Below are positions 35,201 through 44,294 of a stretch of DNA of 46,106 bases, one piece after another. This DNA is from Puniceibacterium confluentis (GTDB lineage: Bacteria; Pseudomonadota; Alphaproteobacteria; Rhodobacterales; Rhodobacteraceae): contig NZ_VOJI01000023.1 of assembly GCF_007923445.1 (NCBI RefSeq), forward strand, positions 1 through 46,106, written 5' to 3'. Under the pieces are notes generated by a model. It was not told where the DNA came from and made no database searches. It saw only the letters and a program-made list of their open reading frames with translations. Numbering within the stretch: position 1 is the stretch's first letter; each line of letters starts with the position of its first letter. The position numbers and the translations under genes were made by a program.

Positions 35201-35448
35201 GCGATCGCGCCATTCGAGCAAATGTAGACAATATCGATCCGGGGAACGGTGTCTTGCAAGGCCTCGATTGTGCGGGCGATTACGCCGCGCGCCACCATCG
35301 TCTTTCCCAGTCCCACCTCGTCGGCCACCAGAAAATGCCTTACGGAATCCGCATCTGTCAGCAGGCGGCGCGAGACATAGGCGACCGTCGTGCGCTGAAA
35401 GGACTTGAGCGGGCGCAGCGCGTCCTCGGCGCTGAAACGTTCAGTCAT
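32239..35448 (-). CDS. Large superfamily-2 helicase of putative defence operon
   Basis: 1069 residues. SF2 motifs are Walker A ADEVGLGKT (42-50), Walker B as LIVLDEFQRF (DEFQ box, about residue 260), SAT motif LLLSATPYRM, and C-terminal motifs TSVGQEGLDF and QREGRVHRY (about 938-946). Between the two RecA lobes is a very long insertion (about 400 residues, including KLLIFSQWAM), similar in plan to SNF2-like helicases of antiphage systems such as DISARM. It is expected to translocate on DNA using ATP. It is the last gene of the operon, with its start overlapping the PLD gene stop by 8 nt (ATGACTGA). No methylase or DUF1998 gene is present, so it is not DISARM. Confidence 0.82.
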   Translation of the reverse strand: MTERFSAEDALRPLKSFQRTTVAYVSRRLLTDADSVRHFLVADEVGLGKTMVARGVIARTIEALQDTVPRIDIVYICSNGAIAKQNVARLNVMGDANARVLPTRLTMLAMELARAGGIKDEGVNFFSLTPGTSLDLKQGGGTKEERALILRLIWAHLVDRRAVAKMLQGYAGAAGWRSTRDWINAQPIEPQIAERFQKAVGARPELLRELEDCAQCYKGVRHNDTDLNRRRESLVGAFRTILARESAEALEPDLIVLDEFQRFTDLLHGDGEAAELARRLFDAEDPQGNRAKVLLLSATPYRMLSLREDDADAGDHYREFLDVLGFLFGDRGPAVRAELETEMRRFRNAMQALPGSFDTARQVKSGIEGTLRQVIARTERVSETEQRDAMMRDIDVPITVEPADLIEARAIAHVAAAADAPGTVEYWKSAPYLLNFLRDYKLGQRLEHLKDAPSEALANAIRAARSAQIDVEDIENYRPVPENNGRMRALKTIAFQDDMAKRLWVPPSLPYFGPRVSASKLLIFSQWAMVPDAIAALLSYNSERAMGMDGLNHRYTDAFRKQSQPLNFRHTKGRLTGLRALPLVIPSPTLAAAADPLEIFRSGVTLPDAAAMRAQVRARIKDHAQSVRGRLRAVQRGGIVARLFSGMRANEPKEPDADRATNWDWACAASLDVAHAPYQSWLARGRLLSDIIRDDGQESWHDHVSALSDAANADHLAGQPDNDSLLDHLTDLALGSPATCALRALHRIAPDLGYDNPAILNAAARIGMAFRGLFNQPESQALLRSDSDDVYWQTVLDHCASHDLQSVMDEYVHILVESEGLSDAAPAQAVGSLAAVIDDALSLKPAQIEIKQYRVKRGRIDIQPALRMRGRFATRLLQGGQEDGIVQRTDTVRTAFNSPFRPFVLASTSVGQEGLDFHPYCHRLVHWNLPSNPVDLEQREGRVHRYKNHAVRLNLASRYAHTLHRPDPVADPWQDLFQTAHRQAERPGDLEPFWLLDGDVCIERYALSLPYSREATLLGWLKRSVALYRLAFGQPRQDDLLSFLDGINISDDTIDLRDLQISLRPEEMG

Positions 35449-37291
35449 TGCGGCGCTCCTTAGGCAGCACTTGTTGGAATGTTGCCCAAAGGTCGAGAAA
35501 CTCTTCCGGGATCACGTCGCTTTTGCCGGTGTCCGGATCGCTGAGGCGGGTCACCAGCCGTTCGATGTCGCGCAGTTGACGACCATCACCAGACAGCGCG
35601 CGCACCATGTCCTCAAGGATCGGCGATTCCTGGCCGGAGCCGAACATGCCCGAAAAACTGCCGCCCTGACCCGCCGCGAAAAGCGCCTTGGCAGCCTCGG
35701 ACACGTCGCCCAGCAGAAGGCGGATGTAGCGAAGGAATTTGTCTCGATCTTCGATGATGGATCGAAGGATTTCGGCAGTGCGGGTATCGGGCAGGTCGAT
35801 CAACTCGGTGCCCAGGGTGAATTCCTGCCTCACACCCGTCGCGTTGTCGTGCAATTGCACGCCGATCCAGCGCGTGACGTCTTTCAGGGCGAGCCGTGCC
35901 AGCAGGCGTTCACCGCTGTCGATCTCTGTCAGGTTGATGCCGTGTTCCCTGCCAGGGACCAGCGGCCAGATCCGCAGGGCGATGTCGTGGGGCAGTTGGG
36001 TCGGCTTTCGAAACTCAAGCAACAAATGGATGCGTCCCTCATCCGCCGGGTCGTCTTTGCAGCGTAGCACGGGGTCCGCCTCGGCCAAACGGCGTCTGGT
36101 CTCGTCCAGACGCCTGTCTGCTTCGACCTCTGCAGAGATATCCTCGGGCGTGAAGGGCACGAATTCGCGCAAATAGCGGCCCAACCGGTCAGGCGTCATT
36201 TGTTCTTCCACGGTGCCAAGGTCGCTGGTTCGTCCTGAGAGCGTGGCGAAAACTTCGACATTTTCGCCACCAATAAGCGCGGGGGCTGTGGCGTTGCCGG
36301 ACCCCATGGTGATTTCGGTGTTCGAGTAACGTTCCGTGATAAAGGCCTTTGCGTGCAAACCGCGCGCGGGGACTGGGCCTGTTCCGGTATCCTCGGTTTC
36401 CTCGCCGTCTTCTGTTTCCGCCATTTCATCCAGCACGTATTTCTTGCCGAAACGGGCAAGGGTTTCGGGCTTCAAGAGGGCCATTTCCTCTCCACGGCCC
36501 AGAAGACAGGCATTGTCCGGCGAGATGCGGGCAACAAGTGCTGTCAGCGCGCTGTCTGTCATGAAAGGCGAGACGATCCCCAAGGTGCTGCCGACCCGGG
36601 GTCGCCAGACTTGCTCGGTCAACCCGTTGACTGCGAAGCTGATGCTGCGGATCTGTTCCGGTTTGTCCCATTGTGCACTTGTCAGATCATTGGCCAGCGA
36701 GGTCACCATGTCGACGACGCGACCGGGCGCAGCGCGACCCGAGGCAAGGTCGGGCAGCGCTCGGACCAGCGCGACCAGTGGAGCGTTGGCGGCGACATCG
36801 GAGCCGCCGGCCACACCGTCCAGCGACAGCGACAAATCCCAAGAGGTATCCGTCGTCAGGTTGCGCGACAAAAGGGCAAGGCGGAGGCGCGGTTGCCCAT
36901 GCCCGCCGAAGGGGGTGAAGCGCAACAGCCACAGCTTTGGGTGAAATGCGCCACCGCGCGGCGCGGTCACTTCGGTCACCGTGTCTTCAAGCAGTGCGGT
37001 CAGGGGCGTCGATCCTTTGGGGACGGCTTTGATCCGCCCCGCCTCGCAGAAGATCGCGATGCGCGACGACAGCCGTTCCAACCCTTCGAGCAAGGCCAGT
37101 GGCGTGTCGAGTGTTTGCTGTCGGGTCTCTGCCGCATGAAAGGCCAGCGTCGCCGGGATCACGAGCGCGGTTTCGAAATCAAGCGTGTAGGTTGTCGCCA
37201 ATGCAACATCCAGCTCGTAACCTGCCGGAGCGCGCAGGATTTCCCCATAGAGCGCGCGGTTCTCGGGGTCGAGGGCGGCTCTATCCGGCAT
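35441..37291 (-). CDS. Phospholipase-D-fold nuclease of putative defence operon
   Basis: 616 residues with two HKD half-sites: HPK at 117-119 followed by LLSRN (140-144), and LHAK at 312-315 followed by GSGN (330-333). The Asp of classical HxKxxxxD is not obvious in either, as in several PLD-like nucleases. The rest (about 390-616) is helical with no clear motif. PLD-fold proteins in defence operons usually cut DNA. The start overlaps the DUF6361 gene by 11 nt and the stop overlaps the helicase start by 8 nt, so the three are tightly coupled. Confidence 0.8.
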   Translation of the reverse strand: MPDRAALDPENRALYGEILRAPAGYELDVALATTYTLDFETALVIPATLAFHAAETRQQTLDTPLALLEGLERLSSRIAIFCEAGRIKAVPKGSTPLTALLEDTVTEVTAPRGGAFHPKLWLLRFTPFGGHGQPRLRLALLSRNLTTDTSWDLSLSLDGVAGGSDVAANAPLVALVRALPDLASGRAAPGRVVDMVTSLANDLTSAQWDKPEQIRSISFAVNGLTEQVWRPRVGSTLGIVSPFMTDSALTALVARISPDNACLLGRGEEMALLKPETLARFGKKYVLDEMAETEDGEETEDTGTGPVPARGLHAKAFITERYSNTEITMGSGNATAPALIGGENVEVFATLSGRTSDLGTVEEQMTPDRLGRYLREFVPFTPEDISAEVEADRRLDETRRRLAEADPVLRCKDDPADEGRIHLLLEFRKPTQLPHDIALRIWPLVPGREHGINLTEIDSGERLLARLALKDVTRWIGVQLHDNATGVRQEFTLGTELIDLPDTRTAEILRSIIEDRDKFLRYIRLLLGDVSEAAKALFAAGQGGSFSGMFGSGQESPILEDMVRALSGDGRQLRDIERLVTRLSDPDTGKSDVIPEEFLDLWATFQQVLPKERRND

Positions 37292-38450
37292 CTACAAGAT
37301 CCTTTATGTGGTTCGAAACTACGGGTCGCCAGCGATAATTCATCTGGGTCGTGCCAGAGGCCCCACTCCAGCGCATCAGCGCTCCGTCATTGCGGAAACG
37401 GGACTTTGCACGCTTCAGGAATACCTCTCGATTTCGGACAAGTGTGCGGGCTTCGGCATCTTCATGAACGCGGCCTTTGGTTCGCGTGACAATGCCTCGC
37501 CAAGTTTCGATGAAGCGACGGCTGTGCGACTTGACGTCGTGGCTGGTGTCGCGGGACAAGAGCCACAGATCAGGAAGATCCCACCCCTCAAAGACCTGCA
37601 CTGGTGTCTCTTCGGCCCATTCGTCGATGCGGGCGGTGTAGGTTTCGATCCGGTCATGCCAGGAGGACTCTTCGGTGCCTTGCATGGCCGCTGCCCTTTC
37701 GGACAGCATGAGATTGTAGAGCAGAGAGGCCCCTAGCATCAGGCGCGAAAACCGTTCGGCATGATCGACCAAAGTGCCGATCCGGGTGGGCCACTCAGCG
37801 CGGTTGGGATGTTGCCAGATCATGTCGCAGTCCGGCGCGCTGTCCTCGCGGGACAATAGCGTTAGAAGGCTGTTAGGCGCCGCTTGCGTCAGCCGATCGC
37901 GTAAAAAGCCTGCTTCTTCAGAGGTTAGTGTGAACAGTGCCGTGCTCTTGGCAGAGTCCAGAAACCCGTCAGGTGGTTGCGGCAGGCCCGCGGCCCAAAG
38001 TGCAGAGGCCTCACCCGGCGTCGCCTCAAGACAAGCGTTGCGGCTTCCCTGAAACCGGCGGATGCCAAGGGTCAGCAGACCTGCCCAATAGACATCGCTG
38101 GGCAGGCGTTTCAGTTTTTCTCGGGCTTCGCTGCCGATGACATTCTGTTTCTCTCCGCCCTTAACCAGCGCGTCGATCAGTCGAATTTCAAGCCCACGCG
38201 CCCGGTCCCGGCGTGCGCCAGCCGTGCCGGTCTGGGCCCCGGCCATCCGGTAGGTCCAAGGCACGAACAGCATGTATCGCAGGCGTGTCTGGATCGTTGA
38301 GGTTCCGGGAAACATCAAGTCTGCCAGTGAATCCCTAACCGAGCCAAGGCCCAGTTCATCCCGGCTGTCTTCGCTGTCGAAAAGATCCATGATCCGGCGC
38401 GTTCGGTCGCGGTCGGCCTGATCGAAATCGATCCAGGCAAGAAATGACAT
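37281..38450 (-). CDS. DUF6361 family protein of putative defence operon
   Basis: 389 residues. The N-terminus (MSFLAWIDF, then DELGLGSVRDSLADLMFPGT, STIQTRLRYMLFVPWTYR) matches DUF6361 as I remember it. The remainder has Trp-rich blocks (SSWHDRIETY, GWDLPDLWLL) and a basic tail but no catalytic motif I recognise. Its role may be recognition or scaffolding, which is an inference. The start overlaps the UvrD gene stop by one base (TGATG), and its stop lies inside the PLD gene. Confidence 0.75.
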   Translation of the reverse strand: MSFLAWIDFDQADRDRTRRIMDLFDSEDSRDELGLGSVRDSLADLMFPGTSTIQTRLRYMLFVPWTYRMAGAQTGTAGARRDRARGLEIRLIDALVKGGEKQNVIGSEAREKLKRLPSDVYWAGLLTLGIRRFQGSRNACLEATPGEASALWAAGLPQPPDGFLDSAKSTALFTLTSEEAGFLRDRLTQAAPNSLLTLLSREDSAPDCDMIWQHPNRAEWPTRIGTLVDHAERFSRLMLGASLLYNLMLSERAAAMQGTEESSWHDRIETYTARIDEWAEETPVQVFEGWDLPDLWLLSRDTSHDVKSHSRRFIETWRGIVTRTKGRVHEDAEARTLVRNREVFLKRAKSRFRNDGALMRWSGASGTTQMNYRWRPVVSNHIKDLVDAG

Positions 38451-41400
38451 CAGGCGGGTTCCTTGATTGTGGAATGGGACATGGAAAGTGCTCCTTCGCT
38501 CATCCAGTTGATGGCAATCCCTTGCAGCGGCTTGTCGCGCCAGTGGGCGCGCACCAGATCGGCATAGGCCATCAACTGGGGCTGATAGGTGGCAAAGCGC
38601 GCCGTTGGATCGGGGCAGGGTCCGGATTTGTGATCGACGATCAGCAAGCCATGCGGCCCCTCGGCGAGGCAGTCGATGATGGCGTTGATCTGTGAGCCGT
38701 CCGCGGCGACCGCTTGAAGAGGCAGTTCAAAATGTATTTGGTCATAACCTTGCGCCGCAAGCCAATCGACGAGGGCCCGTGCCTGCGCTGCAATTTCTTG
38801 TAGAGTGTTGTCGTTTAGCCCTGATGCGGCAGGCAGCGACGTTGCAAGGTCTGGACGTTGCATCATAACGCGCAGTGCCAGATGCCATGCTGTGCCGCGC
38901 TCCGCCGCGTTATCTTTAAGGCTGTCCTTAATACCGGCGCTTAGCGTCAGTGTGTGCAAGTCAGCCGGTGCCTGCGGCGTGCTGCCCTGTAGTGAAGAGG
39001 GGTTGCGCCGCCACGCTGTGCGCGGACCATCAACTACCGACTGCGGCTTGCCAAAACGGACGTGGCTTTGCACTGCCGACGCTTGAGGCCGTTCGGGCAA
39101 TTCAGGGATGCCCTCATAGACGTGCGCGGCGAAGTCCGTGCCACACAGCGACAAGGTTCCCTCTTCGGCCACCAATCCGGCCCGGTCGCGCAGCAGATCG
39201 ACCATGCGTTCGGCGCAGTCGCGGGGGGCTTTCTTTTCTTTCGGCAGGGCCAGGACCAGCCGATCTCGGGCACGTGTCAGCGCGACGTAAAGCTCTCGCG
39301 CTGCTTCGCGCTCGTCCTCTGGGCGCTGCGCTTCGGCAAAGACCGCCTGCGTTTCGGGGGCCACGAAATCTGGCAAATAGCGCAATCCGGCATGGTCCAG
39401 AACCTTGTCGAGATCATCGAACCCCTCGAACTCGGCGCCCAAGGTGCCCGGGTGTTCAGCGATCTTCTGGTCAAGCCCCGCCACCACGGTGATCGGCCAT
39501 TCGCGGCCCTTGGCAGCATGCCAGGTGCATATCTCGATGCCCGACCCGGACCAGCCGTCGGGATCTGGATGGTGGTTCCAGGATTTCTCTATCTGGGCCA
39601 CGATCCAGCCCAGAAATACCTGAACCCCGCACCCGTGAAACCCGGCGGCAACGCGGAGATCAAGGGCCATTCGGTCAAATTCCTGCGCCTCAGCTTCCAG
39701 CCGCGCGAGATCTGCCAGCGCCTGCGCGGGTGCATCCAGACCCGCGGCCCATTCATGCAGGCCGCTCACCCGGAGTACCGTCGCGACCGTATCGGCGACG
39801 GTTCGCAACTCAAGGTCGGCGTTCAATGCGCGAAGTGGATCCAGCGCGTCGTGGGTGTCGATCACCCCGTCTGCGGCGTTCCTGAGCGCATCCTCCAACC
39901 CCATGCGCGGCGGGCCAAGCGTCAGCCACGTCAACGCGGCATGGCGGTCCTGCGGATCGGCGGCATAGGCCATAGCGGCCCGGGCGGCGCGCATCGCGGG
40001 CGCAGTCAGCCAGCCTTCTTGCTGGATGCGCACCGGCAGGCCCCGCGCTTCCAATGCCGCGGCGACGGCACTGGATTTTCCGTGGGTGTAGCACAGCACC
40101 GCGATATCGGTCGGTTTGGCAGGGCGTAACGCGTCGAGCGTCTTGTCATAGATCTCCGTCCCGTCGGCCAGAATATCGGAGATCCGGTTTGCAATACAAT
40201 CCGGCGTCGTATCGGTCCTTCCGCCGGGCAGGTTCATAACCTCCATCGCTGTAACCCCGGTCTCGTCGCGCTGAGGCGTCAAGGGATCATAGCCCTCAGG
40301 AAACAGCACGGGGCCCAGCGTATTGACCACCGCCATGATGCGCGGATCGGATCGCCAGTTCCGAAATAGCGGCGTGACTTTGTCTGGATGACGGGCCTGC
40401 AAAGCCGCCGACAGGCGGGCATCCGCGCCCTGAAACCCCATGATCGATTGTTTGGTGTCTCCGACGATCAGCGCGCGTTTTGCGTGATGCGCCAGCCGCC
40501 AAAGCATAGCGAATTGCACGGGGTTGGTGTCTTGGAACTCGTCAATCACCACACAGTCGATTTCGCCGAGCACTGCGTCAAGGATCTCAGGGCGGGAGCG
40601 CAGCAGCTCCTCTGCCTCGACAATCATGTCGGCATAGTCGATCAGCCCGCTGTTACGTTTGGCGGCCTGGTAGGCCTCAAGAACCTCTTGCGCGCCGGTC
40701 ACGAGGGAGGTCAGCTTGCCACGCGCATCGGCCAGCGGGCCCGGGAGTCGAGGCAGGGCGCCGGCGGCTGCGACTACGGCTTCGGCCAGGGTATCGTATC
40801 CGCCCGGCGTCGGGGCGCCTCGTTTGGACAGGCGCAGTTGCCGCAGTTTCTGCCAAAGCGCCCAGTCGCCATCAAGGACACCGTCGCGGGCAGCGCGTCG
40901 CAAGTCTCGATGGTTGGCCGAGAATTCCTTGCCGGCGGATTTGTTGCCGCTGAACAGGGCTGCGATATTGTCGGGAAACGCGTCAAGCAACTCAGTTACG
41001 GCGCGATGGAGGGCGTCGGTCAAAAGGGCACCGTCAGTCTCGCAGGGTCCGTAGCCTGTATCTAAGGCACCCAACGCCGCGGTCAGGATGTCGGGCGAGG
41101 CGCCACGCGCACCAAGCCCCCGGATCAGGTCTACAGTTTTCAGCACATCGGCGCGAAACCCGTCTTCTGCACTGGCACCGGACAACGGATTCCATGCGTA
41201 GCCGAACTTGGACAAATCGGCCATCAATGGAATCAGTGCTTCGCAGCGGCCCATCTCCATCCGGATCAATAGGTCGCGTTCCGGCTCGCTCAAGAGACGG
41301 CTGGCAGGCGAGCGACCTGCGGCAAAGGCATGTTCTGTCAGAACACGCTGCCCGAGCGCATGGATCGTGCCCATGTAGGCTCGATCGATTTCAAGCGCGT

Positions 41401-41596
41401 CATGAATGCGGCCTCTTGTCATCAATTCACCGCGCACCCGTTCACGTAGTTCCGATGCGGCGGCCTCAGTAAAAGTTACTGCAAGGATGCGGCCGGGGGC
41501 GACTTCGCCGCTTTCGACCCATGCGCCCAGTTCCTTTTGGATGTGATAGGTCTTGCCCGCGCCTGCACCGGCAGGAACCAAAGAGAGATTGGTCAT
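38450..41596 (-). CDS. AddA-like UvrD helicase with C-terminal RecB-type nuclease
   Basis: 1048 residues. SF1A motifs are Walker A PAGAGAGKT (8-16), Ia AVTFTEAAASEL, Walker B VVIDEFQDT (349-357), III GDTKQSIMGFQGAD (379-392) and VI LYVALTRARDRLVL. The C-terminal nuclease has Asp975, Asp988-His-Lys990 and the QxxxY pair Gln1007/Tyr1011, the complete PD-(D/E)XK set of AddA/RecB. The layout is that of AddA, but the gene sits in a defence-like operon rather than with housekeeping addB and tsaE-type neighbours. It is therefore more likely a dedicated paralogue that processes DNA ends. The start overlaps the upstream nuclease gene by ATGA. Confidence 0.82.
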   Translation of the reverse strand: MTNLSLVPAGAGAGKTYHIQKELGAWVESGEVAPGRILAVTFTEAAASELRERVRGELMTRGRIHDALEIDRAYMGTIHALGQRVLTEHAFAAGRSPASRLLSEPERDLLIRMEMGRCEALIPLMADLSKFGYAWNPLSGASAEDGFRADVLKTVDLIRGLGARGASPDILTAALGALDTGYGPCETDGALLTDALHRAVTELLDAFPDNIAALFSGNKSAGKEFSANHRDLRRAARDGVLDGDWALWQKLRQLRLSKRGAPTPGGYDTLAEAVVAAAGALPRLPGPLADARGKLTSLVTGAQEVLEAYQAAKRNSGLIDYADMIVEAEELLRSRPEILDAVLGEIDCVVIDEFQDTNPVQFAMLWRLAHHAKRALIVGDTKQSIMGFQGADARLSAALQARHPDKVTPLFRNWRSDPRIMAVVNTLGPVLFPEGYDPLTPQRDETGVTAMEVMNLPGGRTDTTPDCIANRISDILADGTEIYDKTLDALRPAKPTDIAVLCYTHGKSSAVAAALEARGLPVRIQQEGWLTAPAMRAARAAMAYAADPQDRHAALTWLTLGPPRMGLEDALRNAADGVIDTHDALDPLRALNADLELRTVADTVATVLRVSGLHEWAAGLDAPAQALADLARLEAEAQEFDRMALDLRVAAGFHGCGVQVFLGWIVAQIEKSWNHHPDPDGWSGSGIEICTWHAAKGREWPITVVAGLDQKIAEHPGTLGAEFEGFDDLDKVLDHAGLRYLPDFVAPETQAVFAEAQRPEDEREAARELYVALTRARDRLVLALPKEKKAPRDCAERMVDLLRDRAGLVAEEGTLSLCGTDFAAHVYEGIPELPERPQASAVQSHVRFGKPQSVVDGPRTAWRRNPSSLQGSTPQAPADLHTLTLSAGIKDSLKDNAAERGTAWHLALRVMMQRPDLATSLPAASGLNDNTLQEIAAQARALVDWLAAQGYDQIHFELPLQAVAADGSQINAIIDCLAEGPHGLLIVDHKSGPCPDPTARFATYQPQLMAYADLVRAHWRDKPLQGIAINWMSEGALSMSHSTIKEPA

Positions 41597-44211
41597 TCCG
41601 TGTCCTCCTCGGGCATCATGAAGGCGGCGACAAAGGCGTTGTCGGATAGCGCATAGGCCTTGATCCCGCGTTCTTTCTCAAAGGTCTTGGCATCGCCAGA
41701 GCGGTTCAGGCGTATGGTGCCAGCGCCGACCTGTGCCACCAACTCAGCAAGTTCGGTCATGGCATGCGCAGAGGCATCCGCGCCCGCCGCCTCGACGCGT
41801 GGCACCCCGCCGCCTGCGGCATCCGACAGAACCGTGGAATCCAGCATTGTATGATAGGCGGTGATCACCTCAGCACCATCGGCCACCAGCTGGGTCAGGG
41901 CGGTTTCCTCGGAGGGGCGTTCCAACATGGCGCGATACAGGGCTACCTGCAGATCCCATCCCTTGGTCATCCGGTCGCGCCGGTTGCCGGAACTGGATCG
42001 CTTGTGATCGACCACAAGAATACGTCCATCCGGCAGACGCAGCAGGCAATCCGCTTTGCCATGCAGCAAGAGACCTCCGTGATCGCCTTTCAGCGCGATT
42101 TCGTTGTGCAAGACTTCAGCACCTGTCGCTGTCAGAAAGCCTGCCCAAGCTGCGCAGACATTCTGTGCCTCTCTCAACAAGCTGCGCCGTTCATTGTCCC
42201 AAGACGGTCCGGCCAGCCAAGAGGCATGACGGCGGATCGCGGCATCAAGCGATTGTGGTATCGACTTGTCGAGGGACGTGAAGGTGGGGACCGGGGCACC
42301 TTCGGGAAAGCTATCCTCCAACACTTGATGCAGGATTGTGCCAAGCGTCATCACGTCCAACGCTTCGGGCGCCCAAGTTCTATCCTTTGCGCCCAGTTCG
42401 TCAAGCAACCAGGCCAAAGGACTGACAAGCAGCGTTTCCAGTCGTGAGGGAGATTGCGGCACCGGGCCGCCCATAGGATCCTCGCGTAGGCGTAGCAGAT
42501 CGAGACCAGGCTTATCCGGCGTGCCCAGCCCACGGTTCAGATGTATGATGCCATCGGCCGGCAGCTCCGGCGCGCCGCCCATCGGCACGGCTTCGGGTGT
42601 TTGGGTTGCGACAGGCCAGCGCTCCTGCGGCTGTGCGCGGATGTCTTGCAGCAGATCAAACGGCTCCTGCGCACCCAGCATGTGCGCAATCAGCGCCAGC
42701 CCGGTCGAGGGCGATAGCCGGTCACCGCGCAAATCCATCGCGGGGATCAGCAGCGTCAGCCCGTCGGTCGCAGCGCAGAGCTGACGGCGAAACAGCTCCA
42801 GTCCACGGGCCAGCTTTTTCCGCCGACCGGGCAAAGCGAGCCCGGTTGTGGTGCGGATCAGCGCTACCTCGCCTTCGGTAAAAAACGGGTCGGATCCGGG
42901 CAGGTGTGGCCAATGCGCTCCGGCCATCCCAAGAACGATCAACTGCGACACGGGCCGCCATGGCAAAGCGGTTTCCTTGAAGAGCGACACGCCTTCGACA
43001 AAGCGCTCCTGCCCCGAGGCTGCGACGACCTGCGGTGCGACCAGCGTGCGCATCAGTGGCCAATCAAGCATTTCACGCGTGACGGCACGCAGCTCGGCGA
43101 TCCGGGAATGAAGCGCGGCATCAGGCGCGGCGCGAGCTACGACACCGAGCCGCGCAAAAAGCTGTTCGGGCGTGGTGCACGGTCGGAGCGCGTCCAAAAC
43201 GTCGCGCGCCGGACCGTCGAGCTCTGCGGCGGTGCGCGACCACCCTCGATCGATCACCTGACGCGCCATTTGCCGTCCTGTCTCGGGCGGCCATGGCATG
43301 AGTGGCGAAATATAAAGTGATGCCATGGCTGTGCGCGGTGCCGGTCCTTGCATCAGCGCCAGCAAAAGGGACAGCAGCTCTCTTGTTGCATCACGCAAGA
43401 CGGGCTCTGCGGGCAAACCCGACAGTGGCAGCCCGACACGGTCAAACGCGTCGCCAAGCCCAATCTGATAGGTGGGATCGTCCGGGACCAGCAGGCCGAT
43501 CTGGTGCGGAGCAGCGACGATCCCGTCCTCCAGCATCCGCACGGCACGGGCGGCGGCAAAGTCCATTTCTTCTCGTGGATCGCGCAGACCATAACAGGTT
43601 ACCGTGTCATCCGGTGTCGCTGGTTCTGTCTCTCGGCCCAGGTTGTTCTGAATCTGCGCCAGAGACCCCGTGCCAGCGCTTTGGCGGGTGGGGTGTCGCG
43701 GGGCCCAGGATGCCAAGGCAGACGCCGGGGCTTCACCGTGATAGGCTTGCAGTGTCTCGGCCAGCGCGGCCTCAACGGGATCGGCGAAGGGGCAGGGGGT
43801 GGGGTCAAGCAACGGTAAAGGCTCTAACGCCTGCGACGCTGGGCTGCGCAGCACATGCGCCCAGATGGCGAGCGGGCCGGGAAGAGTTTCAACGTCCCGC
43901 CAAAGATCGCGCAGCGCAGTCAGATGGGACCGCGCTCTCCCGTCTGGCAAAGCTGATGGGGTCAACGCCTCTGGATCAAGGCGTGTGGTCGCGCGGGCGA
44001 CTGTGATCAGGCCTTTCTCCACCGCGCGGGCGGTCTCCTCCGGGGCTGCAGCAAAGCTCTGTGCCCAAGGTGCAGTGTGCCCGATCAGGTAATCCGAGAT
44101 GTTCGGTGCTTTGCCCTTCGGCGCCAGGTAGACTTCTGCCAGCAAATTGTCGGTTACATGACGCACCGCGCCTGTCTGCGCGTTGTGGGTCAGGAGGGGA
44201 TTGATGCGCAT
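41593..44211 (-). CDS. AddB-like PD-(D/E)XK nuclease family protein
   Basis: 872 residues. The C-terminal nuclease shows LHGKADCLL (Asp721), VVDHK (Asp735/Lys737) and WDLQVALYRAML (Gln755/Tyr759). The middle region has inactive-helicase features (LIVLGMAGAHWPHLPGSDPF) seen in AddB, but there is no Walker A at the N-terminus, and I do not see the cysteines of the AddB iron-sulfur cluster. It is shorter than typical AddB (about 1000 or more residues). It is probably the partner of the AddA-like helicase, with which it overlaps by four bases. It is the first nuclease gene after the WYL regulator, 83 bp downstream of it. Confidence 0.75.
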   Translation of the reverse strand: MRINPLLTHNAQTGAVRHVTDNLLAEVYLAPKGKAPNISDYLIGHTAPWAQSFAAAPEETARAVEKGLITVARATTRLDPEALTPSALPDGRARSHLTALRDLWRDVETLPGPLAIWAHVLRSPASQALEPLPLLDPTPCPFADPVEAALAETLQAYHGEAPASALASWAPRHPTRQSAGTGSLAQIQNNLGRETEPATPDDTVTCYGLRDPREEMDFAAARAVRMLEDGIVAAPHQIGLLVPDDPTYQIGLGDAFDRVGLPLSGLPAEPVLRDATRELLSLLLALMQGPAPRTAMASLYISPLMPWPPETGRQMARQVIDRGWSRTAAELDGPARDVLDALRPCTTPEQLFARLGVVARAAPDAALHSRIAELRAVTREMLDWPLMRTLVAPQVVAASGQERFVEGVSLFKETALPWRPVSQLIVLGMAGAHWPHLPGSDPFFTEGEVALIRTTTGLALPGRRKKLARGLELFRRQLCAATDGLTLLIPAMDLRGDRLSPSTGLALIAHMLGAQEPFDLLQDIRAQPQERWPVATQTPEAVPMGGAPELPADGIIHLNRGLGTPDKPGLDLLRLREDPMGGPVPQSPSRLETLLVSPLAWLLDELGAKDRTWAPEALDVMTLGTILHQVLEDSFPEGAPVPTFTSLDKSIPQSLDAAIRRHASWLAGPSWDNERRSLLREAQNVCAAWAGFLTATGAEVLHNEIALKGDHGGLLLHGKADCLLRLPDGRILVVDHKRSSSGNRRDRMTKGWDLQVALYRAMLERPSEETALTQLVADGAEVITAYHTMLDSTVLSDAAGGGVPRVEAAGADASAHAMTELAELVAQVGAGTIRLNRSGDAKTFEKERGIKAYALSDNAFVAAFMMPEEDTE

Positions 44212-44294
44212 GGTTTGGGCGTTCCTCGAAAATTGTTTGTCGTGAACTGTTCACCCAGTGTGAGGGAGTGGGGTGACAAAATCTGTCGTGATCA

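Noticed and set aside
36353-37489. 378-codon plus-strand frame
   Set aside because: It is antisense to the PLD gene and the DUF6361 gene, both of which have recognisable motifs.
38450-44211. Housekeeping addAB
   Set aside because: The gene pair overlaps a DUF6361-PLD-helicase set and follows a WYL regulator. The AddB-like protein lacks features of canonical AddB. This is not excluded without the rest of the genome.
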